A DNA stretch of 64,000 bases from positions 930,001-994,000 of the forward strand of contig CP179198.1 of assembly GCA_051201585.1 (NCBI GenBank). Direction: 5' to 3'. Shown piece after piece: positions 28,241 through 37,212 of this stretch (position 1 is its first letter; every line of letters starts with the position of its first letter). Under the pieces are notes generated by a model that was given only the letters and a program-made list of their open reading frames with translations, was not told the DNA's origin and searched no databases. Position numbers and translations under genes: made by a program. This DNA is from UBA868 sp016776875 (GTDB taxonomy: Bacteria; Pseudomonadota; Gammaproteobacteria; Arenicellales; UBA868).

Positions 28241-30034
28241 ATGACAGAATATACCGCTCCGGTTGATGACCTTCGTTTTGCGCTAAAGCTCTCCAATCAG
28301 GAGGACTTGACGACTTGGCCTGGATTTGAGGATGCTTCTCCTGATCTCATTGATGCCGTGCTCGAGGAGGCGGCGCGTTTTTCGAAGGATGTCTTGTCGC
28401 CTATTAACTATTTGGGCGATCAGACGCCGCCCGTTGTAAACGAGGGAGTGGTCACAACATCTGCTGAATGGAGGGCTGCGTACACCCAGTTTATTGAAGG
28501 CGGTTGGACAGGCCTTGCGCTGGATCCGTCATTTGGTGGCCAAGGGCTTCCTCAGGTGCTGGCATGCGCAGTTCAGGAGATGTGGGACGCTTCTAACATG
28601 GCATTTGGACTGTGTCCGATGCTCTCGCAAACCGCTGCAGAGGCAATCCTAGCGAAAGGGAGTGAGGAGCAGAAATCGCGTTTCTTGCCCAAAATGGTAA
28701 CCGGTGAGTGGACGGGGACGATGAATCTGACTGAACCCCAGGCAGGATCTGACCTTTCAGCGGTCCGTACTCGTGCGGTGCCTTCGGGCGCAGATCACTA
28801 TTTACTGAGTGGCCAAAAAATCTACATTACGTATGGCGAACATGATTTAGCTGAAAACATTATTCATCTCGTACTGGCTCGTACTCCTGATGCGCCTGAG
28901 GGCGTGAAAGGCATTTCTTTATTTATTGTGCCTAAATTTATTCCTGACTCGGATGGTAATCCGGGCCAGCGGAATGATGTTTACTGCGTATCACTTGAGC
29001 ATAAACTGGGCATTCATGGCAGTCCGACTGCAGTGTTATCGTACGGGGACAATGGTGGAGCAGTAGGTTACTTGGTAGGCGAAGAAAATCGTGGGCTCGA
29101 GTACATGTTCATCATGATGAACCGCGCTCGCCATGCCGTTGGGATCGAGAGTTATGCTGTTGCGGAACGAGCTTATCAACGCTCACTGAGTTATGCGCGG
29201 GATCGCGTTCAAGGTAGGGTTGTTGGCGACACCACAGGTGACCGGTCACCGATCGTCAACCATCCTGATGTTCAGCGTATGATGTTGAGCATGAGAAGCC
29301 GGATCGAGGCGATGAGAGCACTCTCGCTTTACACGGCATCCTGCGCAGATCGGGCGACTAATCATCCTGACCAAAAACAACGTTTGCTAGGACAGCAGCG
29401 TGTTGACGTTCTTACTCCGGTGGTCAAAGGCTGGAGTTCTGAGGTAGGAAATGAGGTAACCGCGCTCGCGCTTCAGGTGCATGGTGGGATGGGGTTCATT
29501 GAAGAAACAGGAGCTGCACAACACTACCGAGATGCGCGGATTACGACGATTTACGAGGGGACGACGGGTATTCAGGCGGCAGACCTGGTCGGTCGGAAGT
29601 TGATTCGTGACGGCGGACAAATGGTTAGCGAGATGATCAGCGAAATTCGCAATGATATATCGTTAGCGTCCACGCAGGACGACCCCGCTGTGCAGGAGAT
29701 CGCGCTTGCTGTGGCAGAGTCGGTTACCCATCTTGAGGACGCGACCCAGAGCATTCTGGAGTCTGCAAAAGATAATCCGAGATCACCGTTTTTTGACTCT
29801 TTTAATTACTTGATGCTCTGGGGTGTTGCTGCGGGCGGCTGGCAGATGGCCAAAGCGGCCCACGAGGCGAGAAATATGCTTGATGCGCAAGAGGGAAGCG
29901 ACACTTTTTTGCGTTCAAAAATGCTAAGCAGCCTTTACTACGCACGGCAAATTTCCCCGCAGTCCACTGCGTTGAGTCGGGCGGTGTGTGCGCCGAACCT
30001 ACCCGGTGAAGATCTCGACGAACTGGTGGCCTAA
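28241..30034 (+). CDS. Acyl-CoA dehydrogenase with C-terminal extension
   Basis: A 597-residue FAD enzyme that oxidises an acyl-CoA to the 2-enoyl-CoA. It has the N-terminal helical, middle beta (MNLTEPQAGSDLSAVRTRA) and C-terminal helical domains, the GQKIYITYGEHD segment, the catalytic-glutamate loop RITTIYEGTTGIQAADL near residue 440, and the extra C-terminal domain found in long acyl-CoA dehydrogenases and in DmdC (methylmercaptopropionyl-CoA dehydrogenase). Both long-chain and DmdC-type roles are possible; no neighbouring dmd genes are seen. ATG 28241 is preceded by AAAGAAAGAG. Confidence 0.92.
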   Translation: MTEYTAPVDDLRFALKLSNQEDLTTWPGFEDASPDLIDAVLEEAARFSKDVLSPINYLGDQTPPVVNEGVVTTSAEWRAAYTQFIEGGWTGLALDPSFGGQGLPQVLACAVQEMWDASNMAFGLCPMLSQTAAEAILAKGSEEQKSRFLPKMVTGEWTGTMNLTEPQAGSDLSAVRTRAVPSGADHYLLSGQKIYITYGEHDLAENIIHLVLARTPDAPEGVKGISLFIVPKFIPDSDGNPGQRNDVYCVSLEHKLGIHGSPTAVLSYGDNGGAVGYLVGEENRGLEYMFIMMNRARHAVGIESYAVAERAYQRSLSYARDRVQGRVVGDTTGDRSPIVNHPDVQRMMLSMRSRIEAMRALSLYTASCADRATNHPDQKQRLLGQQRVDVLTPVVKGWSSEVGNEVTALALQVHGGMGFIEETGAAQHYRDARITTIYEGTTGIQAADLVGRKLIRDGGQMVSEMISEIRNDISLASTQDDPAVQEIALAVAESVTHLEDATQSILESAKDNPRSPFFDSFNYLMLWGVAAGGWQMAKAAHEARNMLDAQEGSDTFLRSKMLSSLYYARQISPQSTALSRAVCAPNLPGEDLDELVA

Positions 30035-30036
30035 AT

Positions 30037-30375
30037 TCAGGCGAGTTTGAGTCCGTTGGGCACGGGTCGATCCGGCCTCGCGAGCACGACGGCGCCCTGG
30101 TCGAGCGAAAAACCGGTAACAAGACATTGAGACTTGATCGGACCGATTTGTTTTGACGGAAAGTTGACAACACCAATGACTTGCGTCCCGTTTAGTTCTT
30201 CAGGTTCATAGAGGTCGGTAATCTGAGCGCTAGATTTTAGAATGCCAATTTCGTCACCAAAATCAACCTGAAGTATATAGGCAGGTTTTCTTGCCTCTTT
30301 AAATACTTCTGCGGTGATAATGGTGCCCACGCGAATCTCGACTCGCTCAAAATCGGACCAAGAAATTGTTTCCAT
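30037..30375 (-). CDS. CsaA-like tRNA-binding-domain protein
   Basis: A 112-residue protein consisting of one tRNA-binding OB-fold domain, as in CsaA and the C-terminal part of some MetRS enzymes. The segments RVEIRVGTI, YILQVDFG and VIGVVNFPSKQIGP are typical. I start at ATG 30375 (METISWSDFERV) because a longer start at 30432 would overlap the upstream kinase gene and has no family match. CsaA has been linked to tRNA binding and protein export as a chaperone; the role here is not shown by context. Confidence 0.85.
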   Translation of the reverse strand: METISWSDFERVEIRVGTIITAEVFKEARKPAYILQVDFGDEIGILKSSAQITDLYEPEELNGTQVIGVVNFPSKQIGPIKSQCLVTGFSLDQGAVVLARPDRPVPNGLKLA

Positions 30376-30409
30376 ATTATGTCTCGCTGGGTTTTGGGTT
30401 GTTATTGGA

Positions 30410-31441
30410 TCAAGATATCTCAAGCGTCGCACGGATCCGAACTAAATCTATTTCGACCGGTATTCCCCGATCGCCAATGACCTGATCCAGCCATTCTTTT
30501 AGTGGCGCGAGGACTGGGAATTCCAGATTTTTCTGAAGTAATCGTAGGACGCGCGTTAAATGAGCAAGATATTGAGTTTTATGATCTCGGATCGCGAGTC
30601 GACTAAAAATGCCTAAGACCTTGCAATGTCTTTGTGCGGCAAGTACGCAGTACCATAGTTTAAAATTCTGCATATCCAAGAGCGGCATGGCGTCGGTATA
30701 GCGCTCAAGCATTTTTGAGGCAAATGGCTCAGCGATGTCACGTCGAGCATCTTCAAGAAGAGAAACAATGTCATAGGCTATCGGGCCAATTCTTGCATCT
30801 TGAAAATCAAGTAACCCGATTTGATGGTTTGAGGTATCGCCAGGGATCAGCATGAGGTTGTCGACATGAAAATCCCGCAGTACAAGAGAAACCGCGGGAG
30901 ATGGAAGCTGAGACAGGATTGCTGACCATGCGTTGGTATATTGGTCTTTCAAGATCGACGACAGAGCTTGATCATTGAGCACCGGCAAGAACCAGTCGGT
31001 TAATAGATTAGCCTCGGTCATCAACGTTTGAAGATCGTAGGGAGGAATGTCAATTGCCACGGCATTCTGATGCTTGTGCAGGTGGACTAGAAGATCGATT
31101 GCGGGCCCATAAAGACCTTCAGGATCTTCATTATCATTAAGGAGTTTGGTGAAGGTGTTGTCACCAAAGTCTTCAATTAGAGCGAACCCGTTCACTTGAT
31201 CTGCTTTAAATACTTTTGGCGGACGTAGGTCGATAGCGGTGAGATGAGAGGCGATGTCAATCCATTTGCCCAGATCTTCCTGTGGCGGAGGTGCATCCAT
31301 TAGTAGTCGTCGATGTCGTTCATCACTGAGTCGAAAATATCGACGAAATGAAGCATCTTGATGCATAGGATCAAGATGCATATTTTCAGCATTAGCATCT
31401 TTCAGAAATTGTTGACGAAGAATGTCTCGATGAAATGACAC
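30410..31441 (-). CDS. AmgK-like aminoglycoside-phosphotransferase-family sugar kinase
   Basis: A 343-residue APH-fold kinase. The catalytic loop is VLRDFHVDNLML (Asp and Asn present), followed by the metal-binding LLDFQDARIGP. Sequence style matches AmgK, the anomeric N-acetylmuramate/N-acetylglucosamine kinase of the recycling bypass to UDP-MurNAc. AmgK normally sits beside murU (a nucleotidyltransferase gene); here murU is not in the window, so the assignment stays at family level. AmpD at 24 kb belongs to the same recycling pathway. It follows imuB by 45 bases on the same strand and may be read from the SOS promoter. Confidence 0.78.
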   Translation of the reverse strand: MSFHRDILRQQFLKDANAENMHLDPMHQDASFRRYFRLSDERHRRLLMDAPPPQEDLGKWIDIASHLTAIDLRPPKVFKADQVNGFALIEDFGDNTFTKLLNDNEDPEGLYGPAIDLLVHLHKHQNAVAIDIPPYDLQTLMTEANLLTDWFLPVLNDQALSSILKDQYTNAWSAILSQLPSPAVSLVLRDFHVDNLMLIPGDTSNHQIGLLDFQDARIGPIAYDIVSLLEDARRDIAEPFASKMLERYTDAMPLLDMQNFKLWYCVLAAQRHCKVLGIFSRLAIRDHKTQYLAHLTRVLRLLQKNLEFPVLAPLKEWLDQVIGDRGIPVEIDLVRIRATLEIS

Positions 31442-31486
31442 AGGTATTAAACTTTATTTAACAGATAGGTTGGGGACATAGTGATA

Positions 31487-33031
31487 CTAAAAGATACCAT
31501 GCAGATGCCAACTGCCACTATCAAGATCGCGAAATATCCATAATTTTATGGAAGCGGTTTCAGCAAAGTAATAATCACGCCTCACTGTTTGGCCATCCCA
31601 CCATCCGCTACAGATACGTTCACGCGACTGTTGAATCGATAATGTCTGATTGCCGAAGAACAGCTGGCCATTGGACACACGAATAGATTTTGGTGTTTCT
31701 AAAAGCCAAAGAGGCCGCGCACCGCCAAACAGTGCTGCTCCTATTTGTCCAGGATCGCACCGATCCCATGCTTTTTCGGGTCGATGATCTGCCCGAACTC
31801 TTAAGCCATGGACAGCATTTTTACCAAGGCGGTTTCTTAATTTCTCCACTATAGAGTTGCTTTCATCTCCGCTTTTAGTCCGATTCTCAAAAAGATCATT
31901 GCTGCTAGGTATAAAAACTGAAAATCGATTAACTTGAAGCATGATGGCGGTGATAGGCGCTTTGATTTGAGCGTTTTCAAACGCTAATCGAGATAGCTCG
32001 TTCAGCGAGATAAGCTCCCGATTTGGCTTAGTTAACAATACTGGAATATTATAAATTTCATCGCGATCATTGGTGAGTTGCCACTGCATCTCCTCTGCCT
32101 GTGCGTGCTTTTTATATAAGTAGTGGCATAGCTTTTCTAGCAGCTGGTACGCAAGGGGTTGTAGCAATGCCATGTTGCTAACTGCCGCGTCCAGAGCGAA
32201 TTGCTCTGAAAATTTTAATGCCGACTTGAAAATGATTTGTGGGTCAGGAGCATCTCCCACGAGTTGGTCTAGTTGAGTAATTAGGTGTGGTGTAAAACGC
32301 CTCGCCAATCCATCACGAGGCAGTCGAAGAAGATCACCTATTGTGCGAGCGCCAATTTGCGTCAACAATCGACGACCTTTTATATCAGTGATTAAGTACG
32401 TCGATGGCAACTTGTTTATAGCAGGACGAATATCTTTTTTTGAATTAACAATTAGCGTCTCTCCAGATCGTCCACAAAGAATAGCGCTCGCTGCTGTTGG
32501 CATCACGGCTATACAGGGGTTAATTGCGATTTTAAAAATCCATATTTGGATTTGATCCACTAAAGAGGGGATCCCGCCAAAAAGTCGAATACTGCCGGCA
32601 ATATTGAGTAACAGCCCATCCTCGAGGAGCGTGATGTCTGGCGTCCAATGTCCAGCCTGTGTGGCGAGCTGGCGAAGATATGTTTTTTCTAATTCAATAC
32701 TTTGCTGTATGGCCTGAAGAGACGGAACGAGCGCTCGCGCTGCACTGAGGGACATATTAGTATGGATGCCGCTATTTTGAGCGGTCGGATTTGCAGTAAC
32801 AATTTGTTGTTCGCGGTTACCTTGTGTGTAGACTGCGATCGGCCAATTTTTATGTTGACATCCTAAAGCCTCCAAGGGCAGAAAAGGCAGGTGAAGGGCT
32901 AGCCATAGATGACTGGTTTGCGTCCCAGTGGGAGCGGGGGGAACATCTGGCCATTTGGCTTTAGCGAGCGTCAGTTGATGACGCCTGGCTTTAATCCGCC
33001 CAGGATTTTTCTGTGGATACAACTGAGCCAT
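31487..33031 (-). CDS. imuB: ImuB, Y-family-polymerase-like mutagenesis protein
   Basis: A 514-residue DinB/UmuC-family homologue. In characterised species ImuB lacks polymerase activity and bridges the beta clamp, ImuA and the error-prone polymerase DnaE2 (ImuC) in SOS mutagenesis. The N-terminal palm part (WLALHLPFLPLEAL ... VTANPTAQNSGIHTNMSLSAARAL), the VFVMPTAASA-like region and the C-terminal HGLRVRADHRPEKAWDR and RICSGWWDG segments fit ImuB. It overlaps imuA by one base. A roughly 40-residue basic N-terminal extension precedes the conserved part. No dnaE2 follows, which is unusual. Confidence 0.88.
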   Translation of the reverse strand: MAQLYPQKNPGRIKARRHQLTLAKAKWPDVPPAPTGTQTSHLWLALHLPFLPLEALGCQHKNWPIAVYTQGNREQQIVTANPTAQNSGIHTNMSLSAARALVPSLQAIQQSIELEKTYLRQLATQAGHWTPDITLLEDGLLLNIAGSIRLFGGIPSLVDQIQIWIFKIAINPCIAVMPTAASAILCGRSGETLIVNSKKDIRPAINKLPSTYLITDIKGRRLLTQIGARTIGDLLRLPRDGLARRFTPHLITQLDQLVGDAPDPQIIFKSALKFSEQFALDAAVSNMALLQPLAYQLLEKLCHYLYKKHAQAEEMQWQLTNDRDEIYNIPVLLTKPNRELISLNELSRLAFENAQIKAPITAIMLQVNRFSVFIPSSNDLFENRTKSGDESNSIVEKLRNRLGKNAVHGLRVRADHRPEKAWDRCDPGQIGAALFGGARPLWLLETPKSIRVSNGQLFFGNQTLSIQQSRERICSGWWDGQTVRRDYYFAETASIKLWIFRDLDSGSWHLHGIF

Positions 33032-33669
33032 TACGTGTTTATAGTGACTGAAGTATTACCTCTTAATCTATGTATAGAGATGTTTTGATGTAATGGCCCA
33101 CCCCGGCATTTAAGAAAGTCAATCTCCATTCCATTGGGTGACTCATAGCATCGCATTCTTAGGGTTGCCATGCTGTGCTGTGGTAAAGCGGTTTCATTAC
33201 GAAAACAAATGCCCAATGTGTCTCCACCTTCCGCAGCAAGTTGTAACCGACGCATCTCTGTTTGGGCTAGTTTGCTAGGCCAGCAGATAACAGCGCTACA
33301 TGCCCCCGAACGCAATGCTTGCTCAGCGGACCATAAGATCTCGGCGTGATCCTTGGTTTCAATAAGAAGGGTTTTTTTTAAATCGATGCCACTTTGATCT
33401 AGTCCAGGTGGGTAGGGTAGAGCAGGTGGATTAATCCAGACCTGCCAGGATCGCAATGCCGTCAGCGCTGCCAGCATGGGCAAAATCAACCACAGTGGGC
33501 TACGAATAACATTTTCAACAAGAATTTCTGTCAATGCGCCTTTTGGCCAACCCCCTCCAGGTAAGCGGTGGTCAAGAGTCTCAAATCCAGTCGCAACCGC
33601 ATCGGATGACTTTGATATTTTTCTGCTGCGCCAGATATCCTGTCGCAGCAGACAGGACTCTAGCGTCAT
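33031..33669 (-). CDS. imuA: ImuA, RecA-fold SOS mutagenesis protein
   Basis: A 212-residue RecA/SulA-like protein that in known species forms the mutasome with ImuB and DnaE2. It has the segment GFETLDHRLPGGGWPKGALTEI near residue 30 typical of ImuA, but no complete Walker A motif, as is usual for this family. Its start overlaps the lexA stop by four bases, so lexA, imuA and imuB form one coupled operon. Confidence 0.87.
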   Translation of the reverse strand: MTLESCLLRQDIWRSRKISKSSDAVATGFETLDHRLPGGGWPKGALTEILVENVIRSPLWLILPMLAALTALRSWQVWINPPALPYPPGLDQSGIDLKKTLLIETKDHAEILWSAEQALRSGACSAVICWPSKLAQTEMRRLQLAAEGGDTLGICFRNETALPQHSMATLRMRCYESPNGMEIDFLKCRGGPLHQNISIHRLRGNTSVTINT

Positions 33670-34271
33670 GAGATCGGCTCGTTTCGTATTACGCCTACGC
33701 CAATACCCTCAATAACCAGAGGTTGCTCACGTAAGTCCACTTTAACAGGTTCAAATTCAGGGTTCTTGGGTGTAAGCGTTACTATATTTCCGCGCCTTCG
33801 AAATTCTTTTACAGTGACCTCATCTTCTAAGCGCGCGACAATAATTTGACCGTTGGCTGCTTCTTGAGTGCGATGTACGGCTAGCAGGTCGCGATTAAGA
33901 ATTCCCGCATCTTTCATGCTCATGCCACGTACACGCAGGAGGTAATGCGCTCTGGGATTAAACAGTTTGGGCGGCAGAGGATAATGGTCTTCAATATGTT
34001 CTCTAGCAAGAATAGGATTGCCAGCTGCAACCTCACCCACCACTGGTATGCCGGACGGTGATAGCAGTCGAATGCCACGCGATGCACCAGACTGAAGTTC
34101 AATCGCGCCTTTGCGCGCGAGCGCCCGTAGATGATCTTCTGCTGCATTAGCTGACCGAAATCCTCGCTGTTTAGCAATTTCTGCACGCGTGGGTGGCATA
34201 CCAGTGGCTTCAACAAAAGATTGAATGCATTCAAGCACTTGTAATTGTCGATTGGTTAGGGGCGTGTTCAT
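33666..34271 (-). CDS. lexA: LexA SOS repressor
   Basis: A 201-residue repressor of the SOS regulon. The N-terminal winged helix (residues about 1-70: LTNRQLQVLECIQSFVEATG, then RAEIAKQRGFRSANAAEDHL) binds DNA. The self-cleavage site is Ala83-Gly84 (EVAAGNP), with catalytic Ser118 (RGMSM) and Lys155 (VTVKEF). An SOS box lies 41-56 bases upstream, so it autoregulates. It heads the lexA-imuA-imuB operon, a cassette typical of LexA/ImuAB-type damage mutagenesis. The length equals that of typical LexA2-type proteins. Confidence 0.96.
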   Translation of the reverse strand: MNTPLTNRQLQVLECIQSFVEATGMPPTRAEIAKQRGFRSANAAEDHLRALARKGAIELQSGASRGIRLLSPSGIPVVGEVAAGNPILAREHIEDHYPLPPKLFNPRAHYLLRVRGMSMKDAGILNRDLLAVHRTQEAANGQIIVARLEDEVTVKEFRRRGNIVTLTPKNPEFEPVKVDLREQPLVIEGIGVGVIRNEPIS

Positions 34272-34311
34272 GCAGTTAATGCTGGATTGAAATAATTAAA
34301 CATCTTAAGTA

Positions 34312-34327
34312 CTGTTTATATATACAG
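34312..34327 (-). promoter_or_regulatory. LexA-binding SOS box
   Basis: CTGT at 34312-34315 and ACAG at 34324-34327 are separated by exactly eight A/T bases, a perfect match to the gammaproteobacterial CTGT-N8-ACAG operator. It lies 41 bases upstream of the lexA start and is palindromic, so the strand is nominal. Confidence 0.85.
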
Positions 34328-34421
34328 TTATGATCTGTAACTGTCCAGTCTTTTTTTAATAGCAGATAAAGATTCATGATAAATTTTTAATCCCCTAAAT
34401 TGAGCGTAACTAAACTTTTAT

Positions 34422-35139
34422 ATGAGCCCCAAAAATCGCATTTTGACGGTCGTTCATCAGGAGGTTTCCACTCCGGGTCTTCTGGGCAGAAATCTGATTG
34501 CGAGAGGTTATGAGCTTGATCGCTTTTGCCCTTGTATTGGCGACCCATTGCCTCGGGAAGCTTTCTGCTTATGAGGCGGTTATTGTCTTTGGCGGTCCTC
34601 AGAGTGCTACTGACGATAATGATCCGGGAATTAGAGCCGAACTTAATTGGATAGAAAAAACAGTTTTGTCTCAGAGAGTGCCTATGTTGGGCATTTGCCT
34701 TGGCGCACAGCAACTGGCGCGCGTGCTGGGCGCCAAAGTGGGGCCACGGGGGGACAACGTGGTTGAGATTGGTTACTGGCCTGTTCTGCCAACTGAAAAG
34801 GGCGGTAACTTTTTGCAGGAAGAGACGTACTTTTTTCAGTGGCACTCTGAAACTTTCGAGATTCCACAGGACGCTGTTCATCTTGCGAGAAATAACCAAT
34901 TTAATGGCCAGGCATTTTCATACGCTGACCATGCTTTCGCAATTGAGTTTCATCCGGAAATTACGCGTGAGATGATCAATCGATGGTGTACGTCAGAGCG
35001 CGGTAAACCTAAATTAAAACTCAAAGGCGCACAATCGCTAGATCAGCAATTGGCAAGTCATGCTGTTCATTCTGCCGCTGCCCGAAACTGGCTAGATCAC
35101 TTTTTAGACGATTATCTTTTTTCGCAGTCGATTACTTAA
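34422..35139 (+). CDS. Type 1 glutamine amidotransferase (single-base frameshift in the sequence)
   Basis: A class I glutamine amidotransferase of about 238 residues after repair. The catalytic cysteine is in GICLGAQQLA, and the His-Glu pair is in IEFHPEIT. From ATG 34422 the frame MSPKNRILTVVHQEVSTPG ends at a TGA at about 34570, but LSAYEAVIVFGGPQSATDD continues in the next frame. Removing one base from CGGGAAGCTTTC (AGCT at 34559-34562) joins the two parts. It is a stand-alone GuaA-N-like domain; the acceptor substrate is unknown. It is convergent with an EamA gene. Confidence 0.85.
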
Positions 35140-35144
35140 TCAAA

Positions 35145-36053
35145 TCAACCGGCTTTTTCAAGAACAAGCACAATAATAGCGCCGATGAGTAGCACCGCAC
35201 CGGTAATTTCTGTTGTACTCACTTTTTCGCGAAATATAAAAACAGAAGCAATAAAGGTAAATAAAAGCTCAATTTGACCCAAGGCTCTCACGTAGGCAGC
35301 TTGGGTCAGGGTAAAAGCCATGAACCAGCACAATGAGGCTGCCCAACCCGAAAACCCAACGAGTCCGCAGATTTTCCATTGGGCAGAGGTTTTCTTAAGT
35401 TGACCAGGCTGTGCAATGGCAAGCCAAGCGAGGAGAAACAAGGTTTGAACAGTGGTTGCAACTGCGAGGGTAAAGGCAGATCGCATTAGTAAGCCGCCGT
35501 CTTCGAGTGATAACGCTGCCCCTCTAAAGAGAACAGAGGAGAGGCCGAGCATGAGGCCGCAGGCAAGGCCAATCATGGTCGTTTTCTGACCCAGGCCAGA
35601 AATCACGCTCGTCATTGGTGAGCGAGACTTTCCAAGCGTCATGACAAAGACTCCTAAAAAAGCAACGACAATCGCGAGTAGCGACTTGAGCGTTATTTCG
35701 GTATGCAGCAGTACAGCCTCAAGTAGGACTACCTGTACCACCTCGGTCTTGGAAAGCGCGGTTCCAACCGTAAAGTTAGACAGAGAGAAGAGCCACATTA
35801 ACAGTACGGTGAAGATGATTTGGCTTATAGATCCGCCAAGCGCCCAGATTATGAATGCTGTATTCGGCTCAGGGAGTGAGAGCTCGCCAACCCACGTAAT
35901 CCCGGCGAGCCATATTAGTGCAAACGGGGCGGCATATATGAAACGAACTGATGCCGCGCCTAGATCGGTCAGTTCAGATTTTAGATGGCGCTGAATAGCT
36001 GAGCGCAGGTTCTGGAAGAACGCGGCAGATACGGTCAGGGGAATCCAAAGCAT
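35145..36053 (-). CDS. EamA-family transporter (DMT superfamily)
   Basis: A 302-residue inner-membrane protein with about ten hydrophobic segments and the duplicated EamA layout (residues about 5-135 and 155-298). The C-terminal half has FTLTQAAYVRALGQIELLFTF and a final AVLLIGAIIVLVL helix. DMT-family exporters move amino acids or other metabolites; the substrate cannot be read from sequence. It ends five bases from the amidotransferase stop and faces it. Confidence 0.85.
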   Translation of the reverse strand: MLWIPLTVSAAFFQNLRSAIQRHLKSELTDLGAASVRFIYAAPFALIWLAGITWVGELSLPEPNTAFIIWALGGSISQIIFTVLLMWLFSLSNFTVGTALSKTEVVQVVLLEAVLLHTEITLKSLLAIVVAFLGVFVMTLGKSRSPMTSVISGLGQKTTMIGLACGLMLGLSSVLFRGAALSLEDGGLLMRSAFTLAVATTVQTLFLLAWLAIAQPGQLKKTSAQWKICGLVGFSGWAASLCWFMAFTLTQAAYVRALGQIELLFTFIASVFIFREKVSTTEITGAVLLIGAIIVLVLEKAG

Positions 36054-36120
36054 GAGATGATCATCGTTTTTATGCGCTAGCAGATTAGAAGCGAGATCAA
36101 CTTAACGTACAAGTATTCAA

Positions 36121-36148
36121 TTGAGTCTCTGTCGAACATTACTATACT
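36121..36148 (+). promoter_or_regulatory. Predicted promoter for the EamA gene pair
   Basis: TTGAGT (36121-36126) and TATACT (36143-36148) are spaced by 16 bases, 85 bases upstream of ATG 36233. Sequence match only. Confidence 0.4.
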
Positions 36149-36232
36149 GCGGGTGTTACTTAAAAATCCAAACAAATCCGTGTGCTGCCGTTGTGTGAGA
36201 GGGGCAGAACGCTTTCATTAAGGCTTTTGGCG

Positions 36233-37194
36233 ATGAGAGGAAGCTCAACAACCCGCGCGCATGGAGCAATGCTTCTCTTTTCGGCTCTTGTCGCCGGGTC
36301 TTTCAGTTTGGGTCATGTCATCGCGAATGATATTAGCCCGGCCGCTTTGACAGCTATGCGATTTTTTTTGGCGGTGCTTGTGATGGGTGTCTGGGTTTGG
36401 CGCAGCGGACAAATGTCCCGCGATGATCTTCGAGCATCTTGGCGGTATTTCCTTTTGGGCGGTCTGATGGGGATTTACTTTGTGCTGATGTTTGAAGGAT
36501 TAAAGACTGCGCCTGCTGTATCAACGGCCGCGGTATTTACGCTAACCCCGGTGATCAGCGGCGTATTTGCTTTTTTTATTTTAGGCCAGATTGTGACCCG
36601 ACGCGTGGCGGCTGCTCTTTTGATGGGGGCGCTTGGGGCCGTGTGGGTTATTTTTCGTGCGGACTTTAACGCGTTGGTTGCTCTAGAGATCGGTAGGGGC
36701 GAGGCGATTTATTTCCTGGGATGTCTGGCGCATGCCTTATATACGCCGTTGGTCCCGAAACTGAACAGGGGTCAGTCCCCCGTTGTATTTACGTTCGGTA
36801 TGATGGTGGCCGCGTTATTGCTAATGTCAATCTATGCCATTGATGATTTAAGAAAGACAGAATTTTCGTCATTGCGCCCTATGATTTGGGTAACATTGGT
36901 TTACTTGGCCGTCTGTGCAAGTGCAGCATCATTTTTTTTGTTGCAGTACTCGGCCCTTCATTTGCCAACGAGCAAAGTCATGGCGTATACGTATATGACG
37001 CCAACTTGGGTCATCCTGTGGGAGATCGCACTCGGAGAGGCGTTGCCCCCGGTTGGAATCTGGATCGGCGTAATTTTGACAATGGGTGCTCTCGGATTGC
37101 TATTAAAAAATGAAAATAAAAGTCGAAAAAAACCGCTCTTGCCGGGAGGGCAGAGTCGCCAAGAAAATGAAAAGCTAATCTGGCTAATTTTTAA
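36233..37194 (+). CDS. EamA-family transporter (probable frameshift near the end)
   Basis: An EamA/DMT transporter with ten hydrophobic segments; AGSFSLGHVIANDISPAALT opens the first repeat. I choose ATG 36233 (MRGSSTTRAHG) because an in-frame start at 36182 adds a non-hydrophobic stretch. As written, the frame runs to 37393, overlapping the next gene by 181 bases with residues unlike any transporter. One base added to the A run before AGCT (37173-37176) gives a stop at 37192-37194, just before the next gene, and a 320-residue protein. The repair is an inference from the overlap and from the pattern of breaks elsewhere. Confidence 0.75.
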
Positions 37195-37212
37195 AGGAAT
37201 TTCCAACCGACG

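Noticed and set aside
34328..34352. Possible second SOS box after the first (CTGTAACTGTCCAG region)
   Set aside because: The spacing and second half-site do not fit CTGT-N8-ACAG.
34422..34570. Treating the amidotransferase, LysR and DUF6494 genes as genuine pseudogenes
   Set aside because: Each is repaired by one base at AGCT, exactly as in the essential ribosomal genes, and the rest of each gene is intact.
34387..34899. Minus-strand reading frame of 170 codons opposite the amidotransferase
   Set aside because: The plus strand carries catalytic motifs GICLGAQQ and EFHPEIT; the minus frame is a shadow.
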